A stretch of DNA of 34,457 nt from an uncultured Gemmiger sp. (GCA_944388245.1 CALXIA010000023.1:1-34457); one strand, 5' to 3'; positions 17,101 through 24,969 are shown, numbered from the stretch's first letter. A program made the numbers and translations. The notes: generated from the sequence alone by a model not told the origin.

Positions 17101-18229
17101 TCATCTGGGTGCCCAGCTTGCGGCTGGCGCCGGCAAACTTGTCAAAGGGCCACTTGGGCATCTTGACCACCACGTAGTCCAGCGCCGGCTCAAAGCAGGC
17201 GCAGGTCTCGCCGGTCACGTCGTTGGGGATCTCGTCCAGGGTGTAGCCCAGGGCGATGCGGGTGGTAATCTTGGCAATGGGGTAGCCGGTGGCCTTGGAG
17301 GCCAGCGCCGAGGACCGGCTCACCCGGGGATTCACCTCGATGACCGCGTACTCAAAGCTGTCCGGATTCAAGGCAAACTGGCAGTTGCAGCCGCCCACGA
17401 TGCCCAGCGCGCTGATGATGTTCAGCGAGGCCGAGCGCAGCATCTGGTATTCCTTGTCCGAGAGGGTCAGCGCCGGGGCCACCACGATGGAGTCGCCGGT
17501 ATGCACCCCCACCGGGTCAAAGTTTTCCATGCTGCAGATGGTGATCACGTTGCCCGCCGCGTCCCGCATGGTCTCAAACTCGATCTCTTTCCAGCCGTAG
17601 ATGTACCGCTCCACCAGAATCTGGGTGATGGGGGAGGCATCCAGCCCGGTGTGGGCCACCGCCTGCAGTTCCTCCGGGGTATAAGCCACGCCGCCGCCGG
17701 TGCCGCCCAGGGTGTAGGCGGGCCGCACGATCACCGGGTAGCCGATCCGCTCGGCCACCGCCAGCGCCGCGTCCACCGTTTCGGCAATGTCGCTGGGGAT
17801 CACCGGTTCTCCGATGGCCGCCATGGTCTCCTTGAACTTTTCCCGGTCCTCGGCCTTTTCGATGGCCTCCACGTTGCTGCCGATCAGCCGCACGCCCCGG
17901 CTTTCCAGAAAGCCCTCCCGGCCCAGCTGCATGGCGATGGTCAGGCCGGTCTGGCCGCCCAGCCCCGCCAGCAGGCAGTCGGGCTTTTCCTTGTCGATGA
18001 TGCGCTTGACCGTCTCGGCGGTGAGGGGCTCCAGATAAATTTCGTCCGCCAGCGCCTTGTCGGTCATGATGGTGGCCGGGTTGGAGTTCACCAGCACCAC
18101 ATTCACGCCCGCCTCTTTCAAGACCCGGCAGGCCTGGGCCCCGGCGTAGTCAAACTCCGCCGCCTGCCCGATGACGATCGGGCCGGAGCCGATCATCAGC
18201 ACCTTGCGGATGCTTGTATCAAGTGGCAT
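14195..18229 (-). CDS. carB: Carbamoyl-phosphate synthase large subunit fused to a DapF-like domain
   Basis: One unbroken frame of 1344 residues; ordinary CarB is about 1070. Residues 1-1060 are complete CarB: two ATP-grasp halves (first from IRKVLMIGSGPIVIGQ, second from about 550 with VLVLGSGPIRIGQG) and the C-terminal MGS-like allosteric domain, ending ELVDLNHM. It makes carbamoyl phosphate with CarA for ArgF and pyrimidines. Residues 1061-1344 are a full-length diaminopimelate epimerase fold: LQGTGDDY, GIGGDGVV, MRIFNQDGSEG, SMGNPHCV, VNTEF, ERGNGET and ACGTGA. The second catalytic Cys (1287) is present, but the first is Ala1138 (MAGNSIRG instead of MCGNGIRC), and the substrate Asn of GNDF is Asp1078. 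The epimerase half may therefore be inactive or altered. ATG 18229 overlaps carA by 11 bp. An internal ATG at 15049 could start the DapF part alone but lacks a good ribosome site. Confidence 0.93.
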   Translation of the reverse strand: MPLDTSIRKVLMIGSGPIVIGQAAEFDYAGAQACRVLKEAGVNVVLVNSNPATIMTDKALADEIYLEPLTAETVKRIIDKEKPDCLLAGLGGQTGLTIAMQLGREGFLESRGVRLIGSNVEAIEKAEDREKFKETMAAIGEPVIPSDIAETVDAALAVAERIGYPVIVRPAYTLGGTGGGVAYTPEELQAVAHTGLDASPITQILVERYIYGWKEIEFETMRDAAGNVITICSMENFDPVGVHTGDSIVVAPALTLSDKEYQMLRSASLNIISALGIVGGCNCQFALNPDSFEYAVIEVNPRVSRSSALASKATGYPIAKITTRIALGYTLDEIPNDVTGETCACFEPALDYVVVKMPKWPFDKFAGASRKLGTQMKATGEVMAIGPSFEMALMKAVRGAEIGLDTLNAAPADDAPVTERLHRMDDKRLFTIFEALKAGVSVDEIFAITRIDRWFLHRLAHLADYEQHITGKTLTREEYLTGKELGYPDAALARISGGPLPEHLSAIYKMVDTCAAEFAARTPYFYSGWGVHCEARSFARSGHPTVLVLGSGPIRIGQGIEFDYSSVHCVWTLKELGYDVVIINNNPETVSTDYDTGDRLYFEPLCPEDVMDIIAVEKPVGVVVAFGGQTAIRLTRYLDEKRIPILGTSAEGIDTAEDRERFDALLEKFGIRRPRGLSALTLEEALNAARQLEYPVLLRPSYVIGGQNMRIVRSDEEVRRYMQRILAGGIENPVLIDQYMPGTELEVDVISDGTDVLIPGVMQHIERAGVHSGDSIAVYPPYNLSDMMMDQVVDCSRKLALALGTKGLVNIQYLIWKNELYVIEVNPRASRTVPYISKVTGVPMVDLAARVMTGAPLKSLGYGDGLWPAPPYVAVKVPVFSFEKLNDVNAYLGPEMKSTGEVLGIGKDLREALFKGLAAAGIDVRPALLEGGAGVLLSVDGHDLYEVITVAKKLDDLGIGLYATPDTADAVEALGVDVRRVPPLRESSEILRLLDEGKIGAIVYTGAAEDESLADYITLHRHALTLSIPCFTSLDTASALADILASRFTQQNTELVDLNHMRTTRQTLPFAKLQGTGDDYIFFENFDGAITCPESLAVRLCHRHYGIGGDGVVLLERSQVADIRMRIFNQDGSEGRMAGNSIRGAAKLAHDRGYVTGEEITVETASGIKHLHLYLRGGKVSSARVEMGRASLHPADLPCTLTADPAVDVPATIAGQDWRITCVSMGNPHCVVFCPRVDAVDLEKLGPQFEHAALFPQRVNTEFVRVVNDHTLKMRVFERGNGETVACGTGACAAVVAAVENGYCPKGEPITVKLRGGDVTVCYTDEGVTLTGDAVLVYEGVVEI

Positions 18230-19292
18230 CGTCGGCCCCTCCCTCCATCAGTCGGATAAACCGGTCAAACAAAAATCCGGTGTCCCGGGGCCCGGCACAG
18301 GCCTCCGGATGAAATTGCACGGTAAACGCCCGCTTGCCCGGGTAATCCAGCCCCTCGCAGGTGCCGTCGTTGGCGTTCACGAACCGGGGCCGCGCTCCCG
18401 GCACCGAGTCCGCCACCACCGCGTAGCCGTGGTTCTGGCTGGTGATGTAGGTGCGCCCGCCCAGCAGATCGCGGGCGGGCTGATTGGCCCCCCGGTGACC
18501 GTACTTCAGCTTGACGGTGCGCCCGCCTGCCGCCAGCGCCAGCAGCTGATGCCCCAGGCAGATGCCGAAGATGGGCAGCTTGCCCAGCAGCTTGGACAGC
18601 TCCGCGATGCAGCCGGTGTTCTCCGCCGGGTCGCCGGGTCCGTTGGAGAGCAGCAGCCCGTCCGCACCCAGGGCCAGCACCTGTTCGGCAGTGGTGTCCG
18701 CGGGCAGTACCGTCACCCGGCAGCCCCGCTTTTGCAGCTCCCGGGCGATGTTCGCCTTGACACCGTAGTCCAGCAGGGCCACATGGTGAGTTTCCTGCCC
18801 TTGGGCAGGCAGGGTATGGGGGGCGGCGCAGGTCACCGAAGCCACCGCGCCCTCCACCCGGTAGGCCGCCACCGCCGTCAGATCGGCGGGCGGGGCCGAG
18901 GTGATGATGGCGTTGGTCACCCCGTGCTCCCGGATGATGCGAGTGACCTCCCGGGTGTCGATGCCGCAGATGCCCGGCACGCCTTTTTCTTTTAGAAAAG
19001 CGTCCAGATCGTACTGGCAGCGGAAGTTGGAGGGGGTGGGGCACCAGTGCCGCACCACATAGCCCTTTACCCGGCACTCGCCCTCAAAATCCGCCTCGAT
19101 CACCCCGTAGTTGCCAATGAGGGGAAAGGTCTGCAATACGATCTGCCCCGCATAGCTGGGATCGGTCAGGGTCTCCAGATAGCCGCACATGTTGGTGGTG
19201 AACACCAGTTCGCCCACCGTGTCGCCCGCCGCGCCGAACCGCTGCCCCTCAAAGGCGGTGCCGTCCTGCAGCACGAGCCATGCCTTTTCCAT
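18219..19292 (-). CDS. carA: Carbamoyl-phosphate synthase small subunit
   Basis: The glutaminase subunit: it hydrolyses glutamine and passes ammonia to CarB. Start ATG 19292 is chosen because GAGGTG, which overlaps the argF stop, lies 7 bases upstream; the GTG at 19301 falls inside that site. The 357 residues comprise an N-terminal CPSase domain (AWLVLQDGTAFEGQRFG, FTTNMCGYLETLTDPSY) and a class I amidotransferase domain with nucleophile FGICLGHQ and the His-Glu pair in VQFHPEA. It is the sixth gene of the arg-car operon, with an 11-bp overlap into carB consistent with 1:1 coupled synthesis. Confidence 0.97.
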   Translation of the reverse strand: MEKAWLVLQDGTAFEGQRFGAAGDTVGELVFTTNMCGYLETLTDPSYAGQIVLQTFPLIGNYGVIEADFEGECRVKGYVVRHWCPTPSNFRCQYDLDAFLKEKGVPGICGIDTREVTRIIREHGVTNAIITSAPPADLTAVAAYRVEGAVASVTCAAPHTLPAQGQETHHVALLDYGVKANIARELQKRGCRVTVLPADTTAEQVLALGADGLLLSNGPGDPAENTGCIAELSKLLGKLPIFGICLGHQLLALAAGGRTVKLKYGHRGANQPARDLLGGRTYITSQNHGYAVVADSVPGARPRFVNANDGTCEGLDYPGKRAFTVQFHPEACAGPRDTGFLFDRFIRLMEGGADDAT

Positions 19293-19302
19293 TCCGGTCA
19301 CC

Positions 19303-20214
19303 TCACTGCGCGTTTCCCAGGCACTTCACCAGCACCGCCTTCTGGGCGTGCAGGCGGTTTTCCGCCTGTTCAAAGATCTCGTCCGCGTGCTGTTCAAACA
19401 CCTCGACGGTGATCTCTTCCTCCCGGTGGGCGGGCAGGCAGTGCAGCACCATGGCGTCGGGCTTTGCCACTGCCATGTTGGCGGCGTTCACCTGGTAGGC
19501 GGCGAACACCTTGCGGCGCTCCTCCGCCTCGTCCTCCTGGCCCATGGAGGCCCACACGTCGGTGTAGACCACGTCCGCGTTCTGCATGGCCTGCTGCACG
19601 TCGGGGGTGCAGAGGAACGCGCCGTTTCTGGCCGCCCACTGCATCAGGGCCGCGTCCGGCTTGTGTCCGTCCGGGCAGGCGATCGATACCTGCATCCCCA
19701 TGGTGATGCCGCCCACGATCAGGCTGTTGGCCATGTTGTTGCCGTCACCCACAAAGCAGAGCTTCTTGCCCGCCAGGGCGCCCTTGCGCTCCCGGATGGT
19801 CATCAGATCGGCCAGCACCTGGCAGGGATGACAGTAATCGGTAAGCCCGTTGATGATGGGGATGGAGCCGTATTTGGCCAGATCCTCCACCTCCTGCTGG
19901 GCAAAGGTGCGGATCATGATGCCGTCCAGATACCGGCTTAACACCCGGGCGGTGTCCTCCACCGGCTCGCCCCGGCCGATCTGCAGATCCCGGCTGCTCA
20001 AAAACAGCGCCGCGCCGCCCAGGTTGTACATGCCCACCTCGAAGGACACCCGGGTGCGGGTGGAGGACTTGGAGAAGATCATGCCCAAGGTCTTGCCCTT
20101 GAGCAGATGATGTTCCACCCCGTTTTTCTTTTCGTATTTCAGCTGGTCCGCAATGTTCAGGATCTCGTTGATCTCCGCGGCGGTCAGGTCCGCCAGTTTC
20201 AGCAGGTGTTTCAT
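19303..20214 (-). CDS. argF: Ornithine carbamoyltransferase
   Basis: Transfers the carbamoyl group to ornithine, giving citrulline. It is 303 residues. ATG 20214 overlaps the argD stop as ATGA, with GAGGAG 8 bases upstream; the GTG at 20223 is less likely. Visible motifs are the carbamoyl-phosphate loop SKSSTRTR, HPCQVLAD, and the ornithine loop HCLPAH. No residues suggest the catabolic type, and its place between argD and carA supports biosynthesis: its co-substrate is made by the next two genes. Confidence 0.97.
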   Translation of the reverse strand: MKHLLKLADLTAAEINEILNIADQLKYEKKNGVEHHLLKGKTLGMIFSKSSTRTRVSFEVGMYNLGGAALFLSSRDLQIGRGEPVEDTARVLSRYLDGIMIRTFAQQEVEDLAKYGSIPIINGLTDYCHPCQVLADLMTIRERKGALAGKKLCFVGDGNNMANSLIVGGITMGMQVSIACPDGHKPDAALMQWAARNGAFLCTPDVQQAMQNADVVYTDVWASMGQEDEAEERRKVFAAYQVNAANMAVAKPDAMVLHCLPAHREEEITVEVFEQHADEIFEQAENRLHAQKAVLVKCLGNAQ

Positions 20215-21377
20215 TGTGCGCACTCCTCTTTCAGAATTTGTACCGCCTGCGCCAGCAGGTCTTGGGGAATGTTCAGCGGCGGCAGCAGCCGCACCTTGTT
20301 TTTGGCCCGCAGGGGCAGCACCCCGCGCGCCTGGCAGGCCGCCAGCACCTCGCCCGCGTCCTTTTCGGTTTCAACACCCAGCATCAGCCCGGCGCCGGTC
20401 ACGCTTTTGACGCCCGGCGCGCCCTCCAGCTGGCTGCGTACCCAGTCGCCCTTGGCGGCCACTTCGGCCAGAAATGCCTCGTCCAGCCGTTCCAGAATGG
20501 TCAGCGCCCCGGCACAGCACACCGGGTTGCCCCCGAAGGTACTGCCGTGGCTGCCCGGCGTCAGCACCCCCGCGGCCTTGCCGCCCAGGATCGCCGCGCC
20601 CAGCGGCAAGCCGCCGCCCAGCCCCTTGGCGGTGGTCACCACATCCGGGTGCACGCCGCTGTGCATGTAGCTGAACAGCTTGCCGGTGCGGCCGTTGCCG
20701 GTCTGCACCTCGTCGGCCATGAGCAGCAGCCCCCGCTCGTGGGCCAGTTGTTCCAGCCCCTGGATAAAGGCAGGCTCCAGCGGGATGACCCCGCCCTCGC
20801 CCTGGATGGCCTCAAACAGAATGGCACAGCAGGGGTTTTCGTCCAGAACCCGTTCCACATCGGCCAGGTCATTCGGCTCGGCGTAGACAAAGCCCGGGGT
20901 CAGGGGCAGAAAATCCTTGTGGAACGTCTCCTGGCCGGTGGCGGCCAGGGTGGCCAGGGTACGGCCGTGGAAACTGCCTTTCAAGGTAACGATGGTGGTG
21001 CGGTCCGCGCCCAGGTGTTCAGCCCCGTATTTGCGGGCCACCTTGATGGCGCACTCGTTGGCCTCCGCGCCGGAGTTGCAGAAGAACACCTGCTGCATCC
21101 CGGTGCGCTCACAGAGCAGCGCTGCCAGCCGGGCGCAGGGCTCAGTGTAGTAAAGGTTCGAGGTATGCTGCAGTTTGGCCGCCTGTTCGCAGACCGCTTT
21201 CTGCCAAACCTCGTCGCAGGCGCCAAAGGCGTTCACCCCGATGCCGCTGCCCAGATCGATGTATTCCTTGCCGTCCTCGCCGATGAGCACCGACCCGTGC
21301 CCGCCGGTGAGTACCACCGGGAACCGGGCGTAGGTGGGGGCGATGTAGGTCTGATCCAGCTGTTTAATGTTGTCCAT
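20211..21377 (-). CDS. argD: Acetylornithine aminotransferase
   Basis: A PLP-dependent class III aminotransferase that converts N-acetylglutamate semialdehyde to N-acetylornithine with glutamate. ATG 21377 (MDNIKQLDQTYIAPTY) follows GGGAGG by 6 bases and lies inside the last codons of argB, a 14-bp overlap. The 388 residues show CNSGAEANECAIKVAR, FHGRTLATLAATG, the PLP Asp in LLMADEVQTGNGRTG, and the Schiff-base Lys in TTAKGLGGGLPLGA. Such enzymes can also act on succinyl-diaminopimelate, which is of note given the DapF-like domain at the end of the same operon. Confidence 0.97.
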   Translation of the reverse strand: MDNIKQLDQTYIAPTYARFPVVLTGGHGSVLIGEDGKEYIDLGSGIGVNAFGACDEVWQKAVCEQAAKLQHTSNLYYTEPCARLAALLCERTGMQQVFFCNSGAEANECAIKVARKYGAEHLGADRTTIVTLKGSFHGRTLATLAATGQETFHKDFLPLTPGFVYAEPNDLADVERVLDENPCCAILFEAIQGEGGVIPLEPAFIQGLEQLAHERGLLLMADEVQTGNGRTGKLFSYMHSGVHPDVVTTAKGLGGGLPLGAAILGGKAAGVLTPGSHGSTFGGNPVCCAGALTILERLDEAFLAEVAAKGDWVRSQLEGAPGVKSVTGAGLMLGVETEKDAGEVLAACQARGVLPLRAKNKVRLLPPLNIPQDLLAQAVQILKEECAQ

Positions 21378-22239
21378 AGCTGCCTCCCTGGATAAACATG
21401 GTGCCGATGCCCTCATCGGTGAGGGTCTCGATCAGGATGGCGTGGGGGATGCGCCCGTCGATGATGAACACCCGGTTCACGCCGCGGCGAATGGCCTCAA
21501 TGCAGCAGTCCACCTTGGGGATCATGCCGCCGGAGCTGATGCCCTCCCGCATGAGCTGGGGCGCTTCGCTTACCGTGATCTGGCTGATCAGGGTGGAGGG
21601 ATCGTCCTTGTCCCGCAGGATGCCGCTGGTGTCGGTCATGGAGATCAGGCTCTCGGCCTTGAGGGCGGCAGCGATGCGGGCCGCCGCGGTGTCCGCATTG
21701 ATGTTGTACACATTCCCCTCGGTGTCACAGCCCACCGTGGAGATCACCGGGGTGTATCCCTTTTCCAGTACATCCAGCACCGGCTCCACGTTGATCTGGG
21801 TGATCTCGCCCACATAGCCCAGTTCCGCCCGCAGGGGCTTTGCCTGGATCAGGTAGCCGTCCATGCCGCTCAGGCCGATGGCCTTGCCGCCCTTGCTCTG
21901 CAACAGGCTTACCAGATTTTTGTTGATCTTGCCGGCCAGCACCATCTGCACCAGTTCGGCGGTCTCCTTGTCGGTCACCCGCAGTCCGTCGATAAATTGG
22001 CTCTCCTTGCCCACCCGACGCATCAGATCGCTGATCTCGGGGCCGCCGCCGTGCACCAGTACTACCTTCACCCCAATCAGGCTCAGCAGCACCAGGTCTC
22101 CCATAACGGCCTGTTTCAGTTCCTCGTTGATCATGGCGTTGCCGCCGTATTTCACCACCAGAATTTTGCCGGTGTATTTCTGTATGTAGGGCAGGGCGTG
22201 GATCAGCACTTGCGCCCGCTGCGCGTTGCTCAGTTCCAT
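21364..22239 (-). CDS. argB: Acetylglutamate kinase
   Basis: Phosphorylates N-acetylglutamate. It is 291 residues with the glycine loops VVKYGGNAM and VLVHGGGPEI, plus GLSGMDGYLIQA. The N-terminal helix (SNAQRAQVLIHALPYIQKY) is the extension seen in hexameric, arginine-inhibited kinases, so feedback inhibition by arginine is likely; this fits an operon using ArgJ. ATG 22239 follows GAGGAGG. It starts 13 bp after argJ and its end overlaps argD. Confidence 0.97.
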   Translation of the reverse strand: MELSNAQRAQVLIHALPYIQKYTGKILVVKYGGNAMINEELKQAVMGDLVLLSLIGVKVVLVHGGGPEISDLMRRVGKESQFIDGLRVTDKETAELVQMVLAGKINKNLVSLLQSKGGKAIGLSGMDGYLIQAKPLRAELGYVGEITQINVEPVLDVLEKGYTPVISTVGCDTEGNVYNINADTAAARIAAALKAESLISMTDTSGILRDKDDPSTLISQITVSEAPQLMREGISSGGMIPKVDCCIEAIRRGVNRVFIIDGRIPHAILIETLTDEGIGTMFIQGGSYGQH

Positions 22240-22252
22240 CTGTACAGCCTCC

Positions 22253-23467
22253 TCAGGTGCGGTAGTCGCCGTTGATCTTTACATAGTCGTAGGTCAGATC
22301 GCAGCCCCAGGCGGTGCTTTCCGCTGTGCCGGCGTGAAGATCCACCTGGATCTCGATCTCGCTTTTGAGCAGGATCTCCTTGGCCTGTTCCTCGGAGAAG
22401 GGAATGCCCGCCCCGTCCTTGCACACCGCAATGCGGCCCGCCTCGCTGGCGAAGGCCACGTCTACCTTTTCCACGTCCACCGCCGCGCCGCTGTAGCCAA
22501 TGGCGCAGAGCACCCGGCCCCAGTTGGCGTCCGCGCCGAACATGGCCGCCTTGACCAGGGAAGAGCAGATCACCGCTTTGGCCACGGTGCGGGCGGTGGC
22601 CAAAGCGGCGGCGCCCTGCACACGGCATTCCAGCAGCCGGGTGGCGCCCTCGCCGTCGCCGGCCAGCATCCGGCACAGCTGCATGGTCACGGTGTTCAGC
22701 GCCTGCATAAAGAGGGCAAAATCCTGGTTTTCTTCGGTCACGGGGGTGTTGCGCGCCAGGCCGTTGGCCAGGATGGTCACCATATCGTTGGTGGAGGTGT
22801 CCCCATCCACGCTGACCATGTTGAAGGTGCTCTGCACGTCGGTGGACAGCGCCTTGTGCAGCATCTCGCTGCTGATGGCCGCGTCGGTGGTCAGGAATAC
22901 CAGCATAGTGGCCATGTTGGGGTGGATCATGCCGCTGCCCTTGGCGATGCCGCCCAGATGGCAGGTCTTGCCGTCCAGAGTGAACTCCACCGCCACCTCC
23001 TTGGCGACGGTGTCGGTGGTCATGATGGCTTGGGCGGCGTGCAGGCTGTTGTCGTAGCCAAGATCCGCCACCAGCGGGGCCATACCCGCCTTGATGGGGG
23101 TCAGATCCAGCGGCTGCCCGATCACGCCGGTGGAGGCGATCACCACATCCTCCGCGGCAATGCCCAGCGGTTCGGCGGCCAGTTGACACATGGTTTGGGC
23201 GACCTGCGGCCCGTCCGCGTTGCAGGTGTTGGCGTTGCCGCTGTTGCACAGGATGGCCTGGGCTTTGCCGTCGGCCAGATGGGCCTTGGTCACCAGCAGC
23301 GGCGCGCCCTTCACCAGGTTGGTGGTGTAGACCGCCGCGGCGCTGGCGGGACAGTCGCTGACGATCAGCGCCAGATCCCGCTTGGACTGATTTTTCCGGA
23401 TGCCGCAGTGGATGCCCGCGGCCTTGAACCCCTGCGCGGCGCAAACGCCGCCTGTGATCTGTTTCAT
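22253..23467 (-). CDS. argJ: Glutamate N-acetyltransferase / ornithine acetyltransferase
   Basis: Recycles the acetyl group from N-acetylornithine to glutamate, so the pathway needs no ArgE; many homologues also use acetyl-CoA. It is 404 residues, made as a precursor that self-cleaves before the Thr of MIHPNMATML into alpha and beta chains, a motif that is intact. Other family blocks are LCNSGNANTCN, ASTGVIGQPL and MFGADANWGRVLCAIGYSG. ATG 23467 follows GAGGAG; 58 bp separate it from argC. Confidence 0.96.
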   Translation of the reverse strand: MKQITGGVCAAQGFKAAGIHCGIRKNQSKRDLALIVSDCPASAAAVYTTNLVKGAPLLVTKAHLADGKAQAILCNSGNANTCNADGPQVAQTMCQLAAEPLGIAAEDVVIASTGVIGQPLDLTPIKAGMAPLVADLGYDNSLHAAQAIMTTDTVAKEVAVEFTLDGKTCHLGGIAKGSGMIHPNMATMLVFLTTDAAISSEMLHKALSTDVQSTFNMVSVDGDTSTNDMVTILANGLARNTPVTEENQDFALFMQALNTVTMQLCRMLAGDGEGATRLLECRVQGAAALATARTVAKAVICSSLVKAAMFGADANWGRVLCAIGYSGAAVDVEKVDVAFASEAGRIAVCKDGAGIPFSEEQAKEILLKSEIEIQVDLHAGTAESTAWGCDLTYDYVKINGDYRT

Positions 23468-23525
23468 GATGTGCTCCTCTTTGCTTCTTATTTGTAATAT
23501 AGGATAGACAGATGAATCGGGCGGT

Positions 23526-24455
23526 TTATTCCAACCGAAGCCCGGTCTCGGGCGGCAGGCCCAGCACCAGGTTCATGCACTCCACCGCCGCGCCGCTGGC
23601 CCCTTTGCCCAGGTTGTCGTAACGGGCCATCAGCAGGATACGCTCCTCGTTGCCGCCCACCGAGATCTCCATCCGGTCCAAGCCGCTCAGCGCGGCGGCG
23701 GAGAAGAACCCTTCCTCGCCGGTTTCGGGCTGCCACCGGACCACCGGCCCGGTATAGAGGGAGGCGTACAACTGCCGCACATCCTCCGGCGTGCCCTTCA
23801 GCTGGCTGCGGAACAGGGGAACGGTCACCGCCATACCGCTGTAAAAATCCGCCACGATGGGGCAGAAGACGGGGGCGTTCACCAGTCCAATCACCGCTTG
23901 CATCTCGGGAAGATGCTTGTGGGTTTGGCTCAATCCATACTGACGGGGCGCGTTCAGCAACCCGCTTCGCTCCGGGGCTTCATACTGGGCGATCATGGAT
24001 TTCCCACCGCCGCTGTAGCCCGTCAGGGAAAAGCTGGTCACGGGATAATCCGCCGGAAGGATTCCTTCTCTCACCAACGGTTGTACCAGCGCGATAAAAC
24101 CGCTGGCGTGGCAACCGGGAACGGCAATCCGCTTGCCGGTCTGGATGGCGTTGGCGTAGGCGGGCCCCAATTCGGGCAAACCGTAGGCCCAACCGGGAGA
24201 AGTGCGGTGCGCGGTGGATGCGTCCAGGATCACCGCGCTGGTTCCCTCCGCCAGCGCTACCGCCTCCCGGGCAGCCGCGTCCGGCAGACAGAGAAACGCG
24301 ATGTCGCAGGCGTGCAGTGCCTCCCGACGGGCTTGCGGATCCTTGCGGGTTTCTTCTGGCAGAGTGAGCAGGGTAAGGTCCTTGCGCAGCGCCAGTCTTT
24401 GGTGAATCTGCAGGCCGGTAGTGCCGGCGCTGCCGTCAATAAAAATCGTGTGCAT
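23526..24455 (-). CDS. argC: N-acetyl-gamma-glutamyl-phosphate reductase (short type)
   Basis: Reduces N-acetylglutamyl phosphate with NADPH to the semialdehyde. The start MHTIFIDGSAGTTGL at ATG 24455, after AGGGGG, is the normal beginning of the short ArgC class; a 93-codon upstream extension of the frame runs through the promoter and is rejected. The 309 residues include the nucleotide loop DGSAGTTG, a catalytic Cys in VPGCHASGF, and SLTGYSGGGKSM. It is the first gene of the arg-car operon and carries an ARG box in its promoter. Confidence 0.95.
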   Translation of the reverse strand: MHTIFIDGSAGTTGLQIHQRLALRKDLTLLTLPEETRKDPQARREALHACDIAFLCLPDAAAREAVALAEGTSAVILDASTAHRTSPGWAYGLPELGPAYANAIQTGKRIAVPGCHASGFIALVQPLVREGILPADYPVTSFSLTGYSGGGKSMIAQYEAPERSGLLNAPRQYGLSQTHKHLPEMQAVIGLVNAPVFCPIVADFYSGMAVTVPLFRSQLKGTPEDVRQLYASLYTGPVVRWQPETGEEGFFSAAALSGLDRMEISVGGNEERILLMARYDNLGKGASGAAVECMNLVLGLPPETGLRLE

Positions 24456-24508
24456 AGTGAAAATCCCCCTGCAATACGGGCAAACCAGACGGCTTGCCGA
24501 CTGGATAT

Positions 24509-24537
24509 ATTTTACATCATGATGCATAAATATGCAA
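24509..24537 (-). promoter_or_regulatory. Promoter of argCJBDF-carAB
   Basis: On the minus strand TTGCAT (24532-24537) and TAAAAT (24509-24514) with a 17-bp spacer, 53 bp before argC. The hexamers are weaker than those of argG. Confidence 0.65.
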
Positions 24538-24539
24538 TA
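24521..24539. promoter_or_regulatory. ARG box (ArgR/AhrC operator) at the argC promoter
   Basis: GATGCATAAATATGCAATA, centred on the near-palindrome TGCATAAATATGCA, covers the -35 hexamer of the argC promoter. It matches the Bacillus-type ARG consensus at most positions and is the second such box in the window, both at arginine promoters. Confidence 0.7.
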
Positions 24540-24631
24540 GTTTTTAGTTTGAAATATTCTCTTTCCCAGGATTTTGCGGAATACATACAGAATGGCGGGG
24601 GAAAAGATCGGTGGATTGGACATTTTCACAG

Positions 24632-24668
24632 TTGCAAAAGAGTGAATAAATACACGGTGCTTTTGCAA
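24632..24668. repeat. Perfect 9-bp inverted repeat upstream of tRNA-Asp
   Basis: TTGCAAAAG (24632-24640) and CTTTTGCAA (24660-24668) flank a 19-base AT-rich centre. It lies between the divergent argC and tRNA-Asp promoters. No T-run follows, so it is not an obvious terminator; function unknown. Confidence 0.6.
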
Positions 24669-24715
24669 GGGGAAAAACGGGATGAAAAATATGGCAAATT
24701 TTTTTGAAAAAGGTG

Positions 24716-24744
24716 TTGACTTTTGCGTTGCCATCCCGTATAAT
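24716..24744 (+). promoter_or_regulatory. Promoter of tRNA-Asp-Thr
   Basis: TTGACT (24716-24721) and TATAAT (24739-24744) with a 17-bp spacer, 33 bp before tRNA-Asp. Confidence 0.85.
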
Positions 24745-24777
24745 AAACAACGTCGCCGGTACGACGGTCGACAATCT

Positions 24778-24854
24778 GGCCCGGTAGTTCAGTTGGTTAG
24801 AACGCTAGCCTGTCACGCTAGAGGTCGTGAGTTCGAGCCTCATCCGGGTCGCCA
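24778..24854 (+). tRNA. tRNA-Asp (anticodon GUC)
   Basis: A 77-nt cloverleaf starting GGCCCGG, with encoded CCA. The anticodon stem CTAGC/GCTAG encloses loop CTGTCAC, giving GTC. Confidence 0.96.
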
Positions 24855-24857
24855 TAT

Positions 24858-24933
24858 GCTGTTATAGCTCAGTCGGCAGAGCACATCCTTGGTAAGGATG
24901 AGGTCGTGCGTTCGAATCGCATTAACAGCTCCA
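24858..24933 (+). tRNA. tRNA-Thr (anticodon GGU)
   Basis: A 76-nt cloverleaf starting GCTGTTA, with encoded CCA, three bases after tRNA-Asp. The anticodon stem CATCC/GGATG encloses loop TTGGTAA, giving GGT. Confidence 0.96.
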
Positions 24934-24969
24934 AAAAACCGCTTGAACACATTGTTCAAGCGGTTTTTT
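24933..24969 (+). terminator. Terminator of tRNA-Asp-Thr
   Basis: A perfect stem of 16 bp (AAAAAACCGCTTGAAC and complement), 5-nt loop, followed by TTTTTTCTTTTT. It starts at the last base of tRNA-Thr. Confidence 0.9.

Noticed and set aside
13904-18259. Plus-strand frames of 756 and 512 codons opposite carB-dapF
   Set aside because: Shadows; the first also crosses the exporter promoter and a terminator.
22230-23444. Second minus-strand frame of 404 codons within argJ
   Set aside because: Out-of-phase frame of the same strand, Arg/Gly-rich; argJ has complete family motifs.
20214-23497. Plus-strand frames of 393, 302 and 423 codons opposite argD, argB and argJ
   Set aside because: Antisense shadows with biased composition and no start signals.
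24640-24660. TGAATAAATACAC as a third ARG box
   Set aside because: Only half of the consensus is matched; the second half-site is missing.
24456-24734. 93-codon upstream extension of argC
   Set aside because: It would cover the argC promoter and ARG box, is AT-rich with an unrelated composition, and the family start is MHTIFIDG.
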